NCBI GenBank assembly: GCA_037074615.1
Contig: CM073534.1
Span: 7,746,861-7,810,860 of the forward strand
DNA from: Leucaena leucocephala
Taxonomy: Eukaryota > Streptophyta > Magnoliopsida > Fabales > Fabaceae
Length of the DNA stretch: 64,000 bases
Direction: 5' to 3'
Shown: piece by piece, positions 36,275-47,828 of the stretch
Position numbering within the stretch: position 1 is the first letter of the stretch
How the letters are laid out: every line of letters starts with the position of its first letter
Translations under genes and position numbers: made by a program
Notes under the pieces: generated by a model
What the model saw: the letters and a program-made list of their open reading frames with translations, nothing else
Told to the model about the DNA's origin: nothing
The model's database searches: none

Positions 36275-38990
36275 TATTTAGCAAGAACGAGCTCAATTTA
36301 ATATAGCGAATTGAGTAGTATAACTTGATTGGATAAATATATGCATTATTATATTTTCAAATTTCTTATATGGGAAACGTTTCTCTCTCTATGTTTGGGA
36401 CCCTTTTAAGGATTTTCTTTACCCACTCCTATTTCTTCTTCGTCCCATGAAAATTATGCGTTTGTGAGCACTGGGTTTAGGGTTTTAAGGTTAACAAAAA
36501 TGAATGAGATGCCATGTTTTCTGAGTTTGTATTACTTGAAAACTGTTAATGAGTAAAATTGAGTTGGTTACTTAGCTTGTAAATTACCTTATAATGGGTA
36601 ACTAAGAAATAATAGTTTGCTATGAGCGTGTGTTGTAACCTTCATTCGAATTAATGAGTGCTGTCTTAGAAATTATATTTATTTGGCTTCTGTAAGTCGT
36701 TTTCGGATCTATTTTTAAATCTAATCATTTCGATCGATCTATTTCTTAGTTTCTTTGTTAAATATCTAATATTCAATCTAATAATTAAGTGAAGGCTCCG
36801 TAGTGTTTGAACAATTGAACACTCTTCGTCTACTGCCTTCTGGTCTTGTATTCGCGTGAGTTTTATTTTTGGGTTATTTCATCGGGTTTTTTTCGTAGTC
36901 AATGCAAAATATTGCGTTCATTTTTTTCAGATAAATAACAACTTGTAACCAATAAGCAAGATTAGATTTGCGTCAGTTTCAAGCTTTAATTTAGAATAAG
37001 ACTGAACTGGACCATGATTCCAGTCTAGTCCAATTTAATATACCCAACTTGATAGATGTTAGATTTTTTATCGGGCTGAACTAAGCTTCTAGTTATGATG
37101 ACTAACCCGAAAAATATATCAGAGGACTAATATCCTGTCTAACCTAGATCGGTCTTTTTACAGCCCTGTTTACAGATCAACTTTTTATTTAAAAATAGGG
37201 AATTAAAATGGATACATTTATAAACATTCTGGGGCTTAGATCAGCTATAGTTATTATATAATTTATAAAATATATTAGTCAACAAGGCAATTCACATATA
37301 TAATATATTATTAATATGAAATAAAAAATATGGACAGTTCACAAAATATGATTATTGCAGGTTATATTAAGTATGAATGTATGTACATACTTCCCTCTCA
37401 TTTAATTTAAGAAATTCATTGTTAAAACTTAAAAGTAATTAGAAAAGATGTTTTTAAATAAATTTAAAAATGGAACTTTAATATTTCAAAATGATTTTAA
37501 TTTTTAAAATTTTTAATCTAAAATTTATTATGAAGTCAAAGTCCTTTATATATAAATTTGTCGAGTTTTCTGGGACCACTATCTTATTTGCTTTTTTACG
37601 TACGCAATCAAATGTTCAAACATTGAAAAGTCTTCGTCCACTCCCATGGCCATACCCACATTCAATCAACATTCTTCTTTCTATATTATACGATCGTACC
37701 TTCACTTTGTTCACACTCTTACTCCCACCTAGATTCTTTTTAGCTTCTATAATATAAACAATTCTAAAAAAAATTATATATAAACTTCAAATAAAAAGTT
37801 ATTGACTGATAATTAATATATGATATATTTAATTAATTTAATTAAATTAATATAGTTATTTAAATTAATTAATATGATATATTTTTTTAAAATATTATAA
37901 TTATTTTACTTTATCTACTTCCTTTTTTTTATTTTATTATTGTTAATAAATATAAAAAATAAATTTTATATTTATTATTGATATCAATTTTTTAATTAGT
38001 CTACGGACCTAATACCTATTTTGGTAAAAGAAATATATATAAGCTATAACTACGTAGGTTTGATATATAAATATTAAAATTTGACCTGTGAGAAAATAAT
38101 TAGTTTGTACGTAATTCTTCCAAAATTCTACCTTACCATTCAAATTGTAATTAAAATTATTATTGTCAGTTTAAAAACTACCACTTTTCTTTCAATAAAC
38201 ATAACTAAAACAGTAAATTAGAAACATCAAATTATAGCTTAAGAAATATTAATGTTAACTTGAAAATGTCTTTGACAAGAGGAAAACACTTAAAAAAGTC
38301 TAATGTATTATTAAGACTAATTCATGCAGGTAAAAATTAATCTCCAAACCCTCTTAATATCTTAGTTAAAAAAAAAAAAGCCTACGCACAGTATCAAAAT
38401 TCAAACAAATAACCCAAAAAAATTGAAATCAAAACATTCTACCATAAATCCACTCTATTAATTAATGTACTCTTGTTTTATTAAAATGCATTAAGTTTTA
38501 AACAAACTTAGGTCATGAGTGAAATTATTTTCTGAATATAGGATGGGTTGGTTTAACTTATGAAAAATAGATTCTTAAACACATTAATTTTAAAGTGATT
38601 TTAGAGAATATATTTTTTTTATAAAAAGTGATTTTAAAAATAATATATTTAGATAATTATTATTAAAATGACATATATATATATATATATAAATTATAAG
38701 AAAGAGCATGATATAAATAAGAAAAAAAAGAGAGAAACATGAAAAAAGTTATAAGATTAAAATAGTTATTTTTTATGTTAAATATCTAAAAAATATTTAA
38801 AAAATAGTGAATCTTACTTAAATAAAATTATAATTTATAATAACTCAAATCATAGTTTTTTTTTAAAAAATAATTCTATCACTAATATTAATGAGCACCC
38901 AAATATATATATATTTTCAAATACCCCTTTTATTCCATTTTGGAATCTAACAAAATATCTCGTAGTAGTTAATTTAATTTCACACACAGC
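36275..38990. other. Intergenic DNA upstream of the ammonium transporter
   Basis: The 36355-37200 stretch is less AT-biased and contains TTTAGGGTTTTAAGG, a telo-box-like motif, but no ORF with recognisable similarity. A (TA)n run lies at about 38672-38692. Sequence from 37790 to 38990 is extremely AT-rich and may act as a distal promoter or matrix-attachment-like region; that is inference. Confidence 0.4.
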
Positions 38991-39040
38991 CCACCAAAGT
39001 TGTCTTCCTTATATAATAATTGCCGATTACATCATCTTCT

Positions 39041-39052
39041 CTATAAATATAT
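39041..39052 (+). promoter_or_regulatory. TATA box of the ammonium transporter gene
   Basis: CTATAAATATAT lies about 125 bp before the ATG, followed by a CT-rich leader. Spacing and context fit a plant core promoter with transcription starting near 39070-39080. The exact start site is inferred. Confidence 0.65.
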
Positions 39053-39110
39053 ATATTCTAACCAACCACTTTCCTCGCTGCTTCTCTTCAAGTTTCTTCG
39101 CCCTCTTTAA

Positions 39111-39129
39111 TCTCTCTCTCTCTCTCTCT
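39111..39129. repeat. (TC)n tract in the 5' leader
   Basis: A pure TC dinucleotide run about 19 bp long sits 42 bp before the start codon of the ammonium transporter. CT-rich leaders of this kind are common in plant genes. Confidence 0.9.
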
Positions 39130-39170
39130 GGGTATTTTCTTGCCATAGCTTTGACATAGATTCACTCATC

Positions 39171-39593
39171 ATGGCTTTGCCAGAATGCCCGGCGGCACAA
39201 CTGGCCCAATTATTCGGCACCAACACAACCAACGCCGGCGCCGCCGCTAACTTCATCTGTGAAAGATTCACCGCTGTTACCAACAAGTTCTCCGACACCG
39301 CCTTTGCCCTTGACAGCGCCTACCTCCTCAACTCTGCTTACCTCGTTTTCGCCATGCAACTTGGCTTCGCCATGCTCTGCGCCGGCTCCGTTCGAGCCAA
39401 GAACAGCATGAACATCATGCTTACCAACGTCCTCGACGCTGCCACGGGCGGTCTCTTCTACTACCTCTTTGGTTTCGCTTTTGCCTTCGGAACTCCATCC
39501 AATGGTTTCATCGGCCGCCACTTCTTTGGTCTTAAAGATGTCCCAGATTCAAACTTTGACTACAGCTACTTCCTTTATCAGTGGGCTTTCGCC

Positions 39594-39625
<32 letters not shown>

Positions 39626-40676
39626 TGCTGAGAGAACTCAATTCGTGGCATATCTCATCTACTCATCGTTCTTAACAGGGTTCGTTTATCCCGTTGTGTC
39701 TCACTGGTTCTGGTCGGTTGACGGTTGGGCAAGTCCGACCAACTCATCCAACTTACTTTTCGGAACCGGAGTGATAGATTTTGCCGGCTCCGGTGTGGTT
39801 CACCTCGTTGGTGGGATTGCTGGTCTCTGGGGTGCTTTCATCGAAGGTCCAAGAATTGGCAGATTTGATCATACAGGTCGACCCATAGCTGTTCGTGGAC
39901 ACAGCGCCACTCTCGTCGTTCTCGGAACTTTCTTGCTCTGGTTCGGATGGTACGGATTCAATCCAGGTTCGTTCACAAAGATTCTCAGCGCTTACGAATC
40001 CGGAAATTACTACGGCCAGTGGAGTGCGGTGGGCCGAACCGCCGTGACAACCACACTAGCTGGTTGCTCCGCAGCACTAACCACTCTCTTTGGCAAGCGG
40101 ATTCTATCCGGCCACTGGAACGTGACGGACGTCTGCAATGGTTTGCTCGGTGGATTCGCCGCCATCACCGCTGGGTGTTCCGTCGTGGAGCCATGGGCTG
40201 CAATTATTTGCGGGGTCGTGGCAGCGGTGGTTTTGATCAGTTGCAACAAGTTGGCGGAGAAGATGAGTTTCGACGACCCGCTGGAGGCGGCACAACTTCA
40301 CGGCGGCTGCGGCGCGTGGGGTATAATCTTCACGGCGTTGTTCGCCAAAGGGGAGTATGTGGATCAGGTATACCCGGGTAAAGCGGGTCGCCCACATGGG
40401 TTATTCATGGGGGGTGGAGGTAGGCTATTAGGTGCTCACGTGATCCAGATTCTGGTGATAGTCGGGTGGGTCAGCGCCACCATGGGTACACTGTTCTTCA
40501 TTCTTCATATGCTCAAACTATTACGGATCTCACCGGAGGACGAGTTGGCGGGTATGGATCTGACCCGACATGGAGGATTTGCTTACGTGTATGAAGACGA
40601 TTCACATAAACATGGGATTCAGTTGAAAAAAATCGAACCGAATGCTACTACTCCGTCTCCCCCAACAGAACTGTAA
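39171..40676 (+). CDS. AMT1: AMT1-type high-affinity ammonium transporter
   Basis: The 501-residue protein imports ammonium across the plasma membrane as a trimer and supports nitrogen uptake or retrieval. The reading frame is intact and intronless, as is usual for plant AMT1 genes, and the length is standard. About 11 membrane spans are expected, the first near residues 47-71. The Amt signature DFAGSGVVHLVGG lies at 203-215, with conserved Asp203 and pore His211; the second pore His is His377 in QLHGGCGAWG. Cys6 and Cys30 correspond to the N-terminal cysteines reported to stabilise tomato AMT1 trimers. The cytosolic tail keeps GMDLTRHGGFAYVY, where Thr465 matches the Thr460 phosphosite that closes Arabidopsis AMT1;1 allosterically. 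The ATG (context ATCATGGC) is the first in frame and matches the family start MALP-. Third codon positions are GC-rich in contrast to the AT-rich surroundings. The subfamily member number cannot be assigned by eye. Confidence 0.97.
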
Positions 40677-41251
40677 CAGGGATGTTTTTCTTTTATGTTT
40701 TATTTTCTTTTTGTAATTATTTTATCTTAGAACTAAAATTGTGGTTCTGGTAAGATGTTATAAATATAGCACGTGCTTTGTTGTGTTAGATATTTTATGT
40801 TAAACTTAAGGCGTCTGTGTGGTTAGAAGTTAGTAGTAAAATATTATTGATATAACTCAACGGTGACGATGCCGTGATGCTGAAGATTTGGAAAAGAATC
40901 GATTTGATTTGGTGTTACCTTTGATTATTCAAACGGCGTTGGTAGATTTTTCTCAACGAGTGGGTGCTTCAGTGTGTTTATACGCACACATATTAATAGA
41001 CATATATCAATATATCACTATATATAATTATATTTTAATTAATTTTTATATAAAAAATAATTAATTAATTTATTATTTCTTATATTAATTTTTTTAAAAT
41101 TTATTCTTATTTAAAAATAAATATTACTCTATATTTTTTTATCTATTTTTTCTCTCTCTCCATTTTTTATAAGGATAAAATTAGAATATACTCATTAATA
41201 TTTTTTTAAGTGGATTTATATTAAGAATTAAAATTTTCAATTAAAATATTG
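40677..41251 (+). other. 3' flank and probable untranslated region of the ammonium transporter
   Basis: The first ~130 bp after the stop are T-rich with TTTTGTAATTATTTT and ATGTT motifs typical of plant 3' ends. No canonical AATAAA lies within the first 150 bp. Beyond about 40980 the DNA becomes AT-rich and featureless up to the first downstream MITE. Confidence 0.5.
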
Positions 41252-41254
41252 TTA

Positions 41255-41829
41255 TGGGCATGTTTGGAAGTGTTTAAAATTATAGTTTTAAAAATACTTT
41301 TAGCTTAAATCTCAATTTAGAAAAATTTTAAAATAAATAGTCATATTTACCTAAAAAAATTTATGGATTAAACTATAGTTTAAAACCATATTTTTTGATA
41401 AGCTATTGGGAGTAGTTTATAAATCAGTAAAAGAACTTATAGAATACACAATTACTATTTTACTATTATTTTTTCTCTTTCTCCTCTTTCATATCTTTTC
41501 CCTCTTCCATATCCACCGTCACCTTCGTGCTCAGTTCGCATTCGCCTTTGCTCTCTTCTCGTTGTCGCCTTCACTCTCAGCTCGCCATCGCCAACATGTT
41601 CTGTTCGTAGGAATGGAGGGGGAAGAGAAGGAGAGAGAAATAAAAAATAATTATTTTTAATAAAATTATACCCTGATAATTTATTAATAATAGAAGTCAT
41701 TCTATTAATAATTATCTAAAAACTCATTTATTCAATATTTTTTTTCATAAATCATTCTCTAAAAGCCTTTTTATAAAAATTATTTAAAAATCTCTTTTTT
41801 TTTCATAAGATTTTTTCTAAAAATCTATC
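41255..41829 (+). mobile_element. Tourist-like MITE, copy 2
   Basis: Same family as 35761-36271. The element starts TGGGCATGTTTGGAAGTG after TTA (41252-41254), and its 3' end ATCTATC is followed by TTA (41830-41832). Shared internal blocks include GATTAAACTATAGTTTAAAA, CAGTAAAAGAACTTATAGAA and AAAACTCATTTATTCAATA. Its centre (about 41480-41640) holds a GC-richer sequence (GTCACCTTCGTGCTCAGTTC) absent from copies 1, 3 and 4, possibly captured DNA. Confidence 0.7.
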
Positions 41830-41868
41830 TTAATTGCACTATATGTAGAATCAGAATATTACATATAA

Positions 41869-42383
41869 GGCACATTTAGATAAGAGTTTAGAAAAAAAAT
41901 TATGAAAAAAAAGATTTTTAGGCAGCTTTTAGAAAAGGGATTTTGGAGAATAACTTATGAAAAAAATAGTTTTTAAATAAATGAGTATTTGGATAGTTAT
42001 TTCCAGAAGTACTTTTATTATTAGTAAATTACGAAAAAATGTATGCTTATTAAATATAGGAGAGATGAAAGATAAGAGATAAAAGATAAGAGATGGTGTA
42101 GAAAAAAAAGTATAGAAGAGAGATAGTGTATAAAAGAAAGGAGAGATAATGTAGAAAAAAATGAGAGATGAGATAGGAGAGATGAGATATGGTGTAAAAA
42201 AGTAGGGGTAATATAGTAATTTGTTAGTCTATAAACTCTTTTACTATTCCATAAGTTACTCTAACCAGTTTATTTGAAATATTAATTTTAAACTATAATT
42301 TAATCTATTTTTTTAAATAAATATAATTATTTATTTCTAAATTTAAATTTTAAAATTTAAGTTTTAAAAAAACCATACACACA
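41869..42383 (-). mobile_element. Tourist-like MITE, copy 3 (opposite orientation)
   Basis: It starts GGCACATTTAGATAAGAG after TAA (41866-41868) and ends near CATACACACAC, where the duplicated TAA is no longer clear. Blocks such as AGTAATTTGTTAGTCTATAA and CTATTCCATAAGTTACTC are reverse complements of those in copies 1 and 4. It lies ~36 bp from copy 2 in opposite orientation, giving a long inverted repeat. Confidence 0.7.
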
Positions 42384-42934
42384 CAGTGAGAGATATTGTA
42401 TAAAATTAAAATCTGTTTTGTGGGACCTATTTGACTATTCCAGTGCATGGCAGGAGATGAGTACCGCAAGGGATAACGGAATATTGAATTGGTCAAGACA
42501 CATGCTCTATCTAAATGATAAAAATTAAATAAATCAATTATTTATAATTAATATAAAATTTATTTAATTAATTTAAATAAATTAAAAAATTTATAATATA
42601 AATTTATTTATAACTAATTAATTAATTTATTTTTTAATTTATTAAAAAATGTGATCTATTTTTATATTAAGTATTATAAAAAATATTAAGTAATTTAAAT
42701 AAATTTAATCAAATTCAACTTATTATAATAACAAATTTTAGTTTATTAGATATACTTGGGAGTATAAATTTGAATGGGGCGCTCTTCACCAAAACACCCC
42801 CTTTTGCCCATTATTTTACAGTGGCTCAAGCTTTCAACACTGGACCCACCCACCCACTCATAATAAAAGGACGAGCGTCTGCCTGTGTGAAAACACCGTA
42901 CTCACCTCTTATCCATCCTTCTATATATATACAC
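42384..42934. other. Intergenic DNA between MITE copies 3 and 4
   Basis: Very AT-rich with TTTATTTAATTAATT-like runs. The end (42770-42930) is GC-richer and gives a chance 67-codon ORF without recognisable similarity. No gene is seen. Confidence 0.45.
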
Positions 42935-43440
42935 GTGGGCTTGTTTAATTTTATTGTAAACTATAATTTTTAAAATTTTTTTAAATAAAATTTAAATTTA
43001 TTTTTTTAAAACAAATAATTATATTTATTTAAATAAATTTTAGATTAAACTATAGTTTAAAATTAATATTTTAGATAAATTAATCATAATAGTTTATAAA
43101 ATAGTAAAAGAGTTTATGAACTAATCAATTACTATATTACCTATACTTTTTCTTATACCCTCTCTCATATTTTTTTTATATATTCTCTCTTACTTTTTTT
43201 TACACTCTCTCTCTTTTCTTTTCTTATACCCTCTCCCCTTTTATATCTTATCTCTCCTCATTTAATACTCATACACTTTTTCGTAATTTACTAATAATAA
43301 AAATATTTCTAGAAATAACTATCCAAATACTCATTTATTCAAAATCATTTTTTTCATAAACTCTTATTCAAAAGTCATTTTCTATAAGTTACTCAACTTT
43401 TTTTCTATAAACCCATTTCTAAAATCCTATCCAAACACAC
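42935..43440 (+). mobile_element. Tourist-like MITE, copy 4
   Basis: Starts GTGGGCTTGTTTAATTTT and ends AAATCCTATCCAAACACAC, whose reverse complement GTGTGTTTGGATAGG is the clearest terminal motif of the family. Internal order is the same as copy 1, including TAAACTATAGTTTAAAATTA, AAAATAGTAAAAGAGTTTAT and CTCATTTAATACTCATACAC. A trinucleotide duplication is not clear. Confidence 0.7.
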
Positions 43441-43496
43441 TATATATACATATAGATTATGAAATGCATTGAATATAATACATTGATGGGTGCATT

Positions 43497-44028
43497 TAGA
43501 GATGGGAATTTGGGTTGAGCCCGCCAGTCAATCTGCCATTTTAGAGTGAGTTAGGTTGCTAAATTGACAATCAATTTTGGTACAAATCTTTTTGACTCAC
43601 ATCCGCCGGGTTAACGAGTTAGCCCGCTTTTTTTTTTGTTATGTTTTACTATTTATATTATACTTTATTAATTTTAGAGTTTTAACCAAATTAAAATTTA
43701 CATTACACTTTATTTATACTAACTTTATCTTATTGAGTCATTTCTTTATTATATATACATTTTATTTTACTTGTAACAGGTTTATCTACATATAGTGATA
43801 AAGATAAAAAAATAAATATTTTGATAATTTCATATCATATTTTAAATCTAATTAATATGGATACATATAAATTATTTTTTTTAAAAAAATATATATGAAT
43901 TTTTTTTAAAAAAGATATATATATAAATATTTTTTTAAAAAAATAAAATTTGATAGGTTAACAGGTTAAGGTTGATATAATACTAACCCACTTCCAAATC
44001 AACTCACGCGCGGACATTCCCACCTCTA
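43497..44028. mobile_element. Non-autonomous hAT element (532 bp) with perfect target duplication
   Basis: Ends are TAGAGATGGGAATTTGGG and, reversed, TAGAGGTGGGAATGTCCG, imperfect inverted repeats of about 13 bp. The 8-bp target duplication GGTGCATT is exact (43489-43496 and 44029-44036), diagnostic of hAT insertion. The interior contains GGTTAAC repeats near both ends and an AT-rich centre. The ORF at 43577-43795 is not transposase-like. Confidence 0.88.
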
Positions 44029-44036
44029 GGTGCATT

Positions 44037-44974
44037 GTATAATTTATTATAAATATTATATTTGATATCTTATATATAAAAGAAAAATACTAATAAATCG
44101 TTTGATCTATAAATTAAATTATCATGTGATTCAACTCCCTAAGTTTAATTATTTGCTGTTTATTAATATAGTTGCTATCAAATTGATTTCGTTCACAGAA
44201 GTAACTACATGTAATGCTTCTACTTGAACCAAAGTAATTTTCCCACCTTTTTTTTTTTGGCTAAATCTAATTAATGGCTAATAGAAGAGACACGATGGTT
44301 GAGACCGAGCGAAAAATAAAATGTTAAGGAAAACTTAGATAACTTTAATTATTTTATATACTCATAATAATTTTAAATATTTTAATATTTTTTTTTTAAA
44401 ATATTATTATTAAAGGGTACAGAAGTTGTTAATATTTTTTATAATATTAATTGTATCATATTACCACAAGATATTATAGTTTTAAAGTTTGTGCCTATCA
44501 TTTCCAAGATAGATGTTTCCTATAAGAATCAAATTTGAGAGTTAGAGGTATTTAGTTGAGTTTTATATTGTTAGATCAATTCTATGTTAGTTAGAAGTTA
44601 TTAATGTTGCTATAAAGTGAAGTTAAAGGATTTATTAAAAAGATAAAAATACATTGATACTAAATTAAAAATTGAGAGAAAATATAGATATATACAAAAT
44701 AGTTTTCTCTTATTAAAAATGCAGTTTTATATTATATATCATAATATTAATATATGTGCTACACGTGTAGGTATATAAATCATCAAAGCATACCATATTA
44801 GCATCACTAATTGAATTTAATTTATCAATATAGATATGGATTTGCTACAAGTGCAAAGAAGCATTGAAAATTCTAATTTTATATGAAGAAGGGCAACAAA
44901 CAAATCTTCCAATATAGCTTATAAAGAACCTTTTGTTGACAAGTTAGTACTTTAAATCCCATATATTTTTTTCT
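44037..44974. other. AT-rich intergenic DNA, no gene seen
   Basis: No ORF of note, terminal repeat or RNA gene was found between the hAT element and repeat R2. Confidence 0.5.
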
Positions 44975-45230
44975 TGTATAAAATTTTTTAGAAAGGAACT
45001 GAGCTCATACCATGATCTAAAGGTAGGACAAAATCTCATTTTCTCTTAGGCGATACTAATATTAGACAGAGTGATATGTTAGTTACTCTCATATATAAAT
45101 CTAGGTATTTAGAAGTTAAGATGTCTTCCTAAGCGTTATATCTAGAACCATACTAAAGTAGTACTCTCTAAAGATCAAATATATTCTAAATGATTACGTC
45201 TCATCCCTTCATCAGCTAAATCCATATAAG
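44975..45230 (+). repeat. Dispersed repeat family R2, third copy
   Basis: Collinear with 29210-29465 in the same orientation: TTTTTTAGAAAGGAACTGAG, TCTCTTAGGCGATACTAATA, AAATCTAGGTATTTAGAAGT, GAACCATACTAAAGTAGTAC, then CTCATCCCTTCATCAGCTAA. It is much diverged. Confidence 0.65.
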
Positions 45231-45322
45231 ATCATAGCTAAGTCACCTTTTACTCTTTTAGAGTCATAAAAATAGGTCAACCCTATTGAATGGACCGTCA
45301 AAGAGCCAAAAATTATTAGAGC

Positions 45323-45836
45323 TAGAGTTGAGAGTTTGGTATTCAAATTGAAAATAATCCTATATGGGCCGACCTGTTGGCCAAGGGCCAACCCGTCTAG
45401 GACCACCAAATTATTATTATTATTTAATTTTTTTCACTTCCATCCAGGTTTAGCACGTTAGCCTCAAGAAATGAAAAAAGAAAAAACGCATAGTTACTAA
45501 GTTAGTCACTCACGGTCAGAGACACACTCTCTACTCCGCACACTAGTTTAGTTCTTTAATTTTTCTTATATTTATGTTTTGAATCATGATTTTTTTGTTT
45601 AATCTTTATCTATTTTAAAAAATGAATAAAAATAGTAAAAATAAATTGTTTTAGTACAAAAAAATAGCAAAAATATGTTATAAGGGTCTGAAGCTCAAAG
45701 GGCCAAGGCCAACCCTAGACTTGAGTGTTTTAGGGCCTGACTTTGAAAACTTTTTAAGGCCTACCCTAACCCGTTTGAGCATGAGGCAACCAAGGCCTGC
45801 CTTATGGGGCTGTGCCAACCCAATATCCCAACTCTA
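45323..45836. mobile_element. Probable non-autonomous hAT element (514 bp)
   Basis: The ends TAGAGTTGAGAGTTTGGTAT and, reversed, TAGAGTTGGGATATTGGGTT are inverted repeats. Subterminal GC-rich blocks (GGCCAAGGGCCAACCC near 45381; AAAGGGCCAAGGCCAACC near 45697) are typical of plant hAT elements. Flanking 8-mers do not match well, so no target duplication supports the call. Confidence 0.5.
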
Positions 45837-46172
45837 CTGTTTAGTATTTGATATCATTCTAGTATGCTCTGCTGAGTATTTAGTCATCCCCTCATGTCCT
45901 ATAGTAGTTTGAAACTGAAATCTTATAATGCCTAAAGTCCCAAGATATCCATTTAATTATTGTAAGGTACTAAGAAATTTTGATATAACTTAAAGTCACA
46001 TGGCACTTGAATGATCATATGACATAAAGGAAAAGGCTTGAATGCCCGTAATAAAAATGTAGTGCCCTAACAAAGAGAATTCTAATAAATGCCGTTGCAA
46101 ATCCAAAAATGCAAAGAGAAGAGGAGAACTAAGCCTTACCAGTTTGGCAGTATGAAAATTTAATATGATAAT

Positions 46173-46509
46173 TGTTGTAAATATTACATTATATATAGAT
46201 GTTCATAGTTTTTTAGGATTCTATCTTATATTGAATGACATTATAACTCTCAAATTGAAAGGTCTATAATATTCATTCTCTATAATCTCTAATTGTACAA
46301 TTATGTTGCTTAATTTCCTTCTTTATGTACTTATAATTTTTTAAGATTAGTCTTCAATATTTATATTCTATAAATAGACGATGATGTACACACATTGTGA
46401 ATAATAATATAAGAATGAGAATCACTCTCTCTTTCTTTCTAATTATCTTTTGTCCTTCTTATTTTTCTCATTCCAAATCTCTCTTGTATTTTCTTTTATT
46501 TTCATAACA
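46173..46509 (+). repeat. 5' LTR of copia copy 2 and adjacent primer-binding site
   Basis: 337 bp, TGTTGTAAATATTAC...TTCATAACA, followed at 46510 by CGTTATCAGCACGA, a recognised plant copia primer site. TATA-like TATAAATAGACGATG at about 46370 fits the LTR promoter. It is ~50 bp longer than the 3' LTR because of a segment near 46250-46300 missing from the latter. Confidence 0.85.
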
Positions 46510-47687
46510 CGTTATCAGCACGAATTTGCTCTAAAAATTTTTAGGTATGAATTTCTTATATTCATATATTCTTTTAGTATATGATAATACTCTATTTACA
46601 TAAATATTTCTTTTATCCAGTTATCATGTACAACTTTAATTTTTTGTATATTTCTTATATTCAATATATTGATTGTTATTTTCTAATCATTTTCGTTATG
46701 TTTTGTTATCTATATCTATCATGTTGTTTATCTCATATTATGTTATTATTTTATTTATTATTTATGTTATTTTTTTATTTTTACCTTATCTATTGTTTCA
46801 TATTATTTTTATTTATGTTATATATATTTAATTTTTTGTTATCTTTATTTTTGCTATTTATTTTTATGTTATTTTTTATTATTATGTTCAAAACATTATA
46901 ATTGACACGGACATAATTTATGCCATTTACATGTTTAATTCATTTTATTGGGTTTGTATTTATGTTGTTTTGATTATATATATGTGTGTATAATACATAA
47001 TATATAGTATTATCTATGATTATATAATATAATTTATGTGACTTTAGGTTTATTTATTCTTTGTATTATTTGATTAGGAGATTGAATTTATTTAATCTAT
47101 TTTATTTGAGTATTCTTGCTCTAATTTAAAATAATGTATTTATATTTATATATTACTAATTTCACTTCCCCTCTCTCTGCACATATATTAATTTATGTTT
47201 TAATAAGATTTATTTATCTCTTCTATATCTCATCTTTTTCTAGTGTTAATAATTTTATATTATTAAATAACCAATAGTTATAATATTCTCAATTTTTTAA
47301 TTAGATGGCCAAAAGCTACTATTAATATGTTTCTTTAGTACATGACCATCTTTTAATTTTAATAATTCGTATTGTAAGATAAATATTATGACAATTTGAT
47401 GATATAATAATTATATAAACCCTTAAAGCTAATGATTTGGATCTAATTTTTATAAAAACCATAAAGGCCTATGATTCATACATCAAATCATATAAAATAG
47501 CTTTGTAACTTTAATATTTTTTTGTTATAATCCTGAAGACTATAATATGTGAAAACATTGATGATAATGTGCTATTGAAATCGTGAAATAGATCTATAAG
47601 AATGATAATAACTATCACATTACATTGGATATATTGACAATTGATAGCATATAATATTTTATTTTGGCTATTGAACCATAATTTTGA

Positions 47688-47828
47688 TAAGAAGTCATAT
47701 AGACAAAATATAAATATTATAATATGACTGTAAGTCAAATGGATAAAAAAATAATCATTATAATATGAGCAGAAGTCATATGAATAAAAGGCAAATATTA
47801 CAATGTAGCTAAAGGTCATATGGACAAA
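47688..47828 (+). repeat. Short tandem repeat in copia copy 2
   Basis: Three and a half imperfect units of about 42-46 bp, each with AAGTCATATGGACAAAA-like, AAATATTATAATATGA-like blocks. It lies in the former gag region, and its minus strand gives a chance 102-codon ORF. Confidence 0.65.

Noticed and set aside
39107..40397. Several ORFs of 63-144 codons overlapping the ammonium transporter in other frames
   Set aside because: They are shadows of the GC-rich transporter frame and show no protein similarity.
41406..41700. Short ORFs of 81-84 codons on both strands in the MITE copy 2 core
   Set aside because: Low-complexity CT/GA-rich sequence without similarity; treated as MITE core.
46581..46901. 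106-codon hydrophobic ORF in copia copy 2
   Set aside because: It is Phe/Tyr/Leu/Ile-rich because of T-rich low-complexity DNA directly after the primer site. No domain is recognisable.
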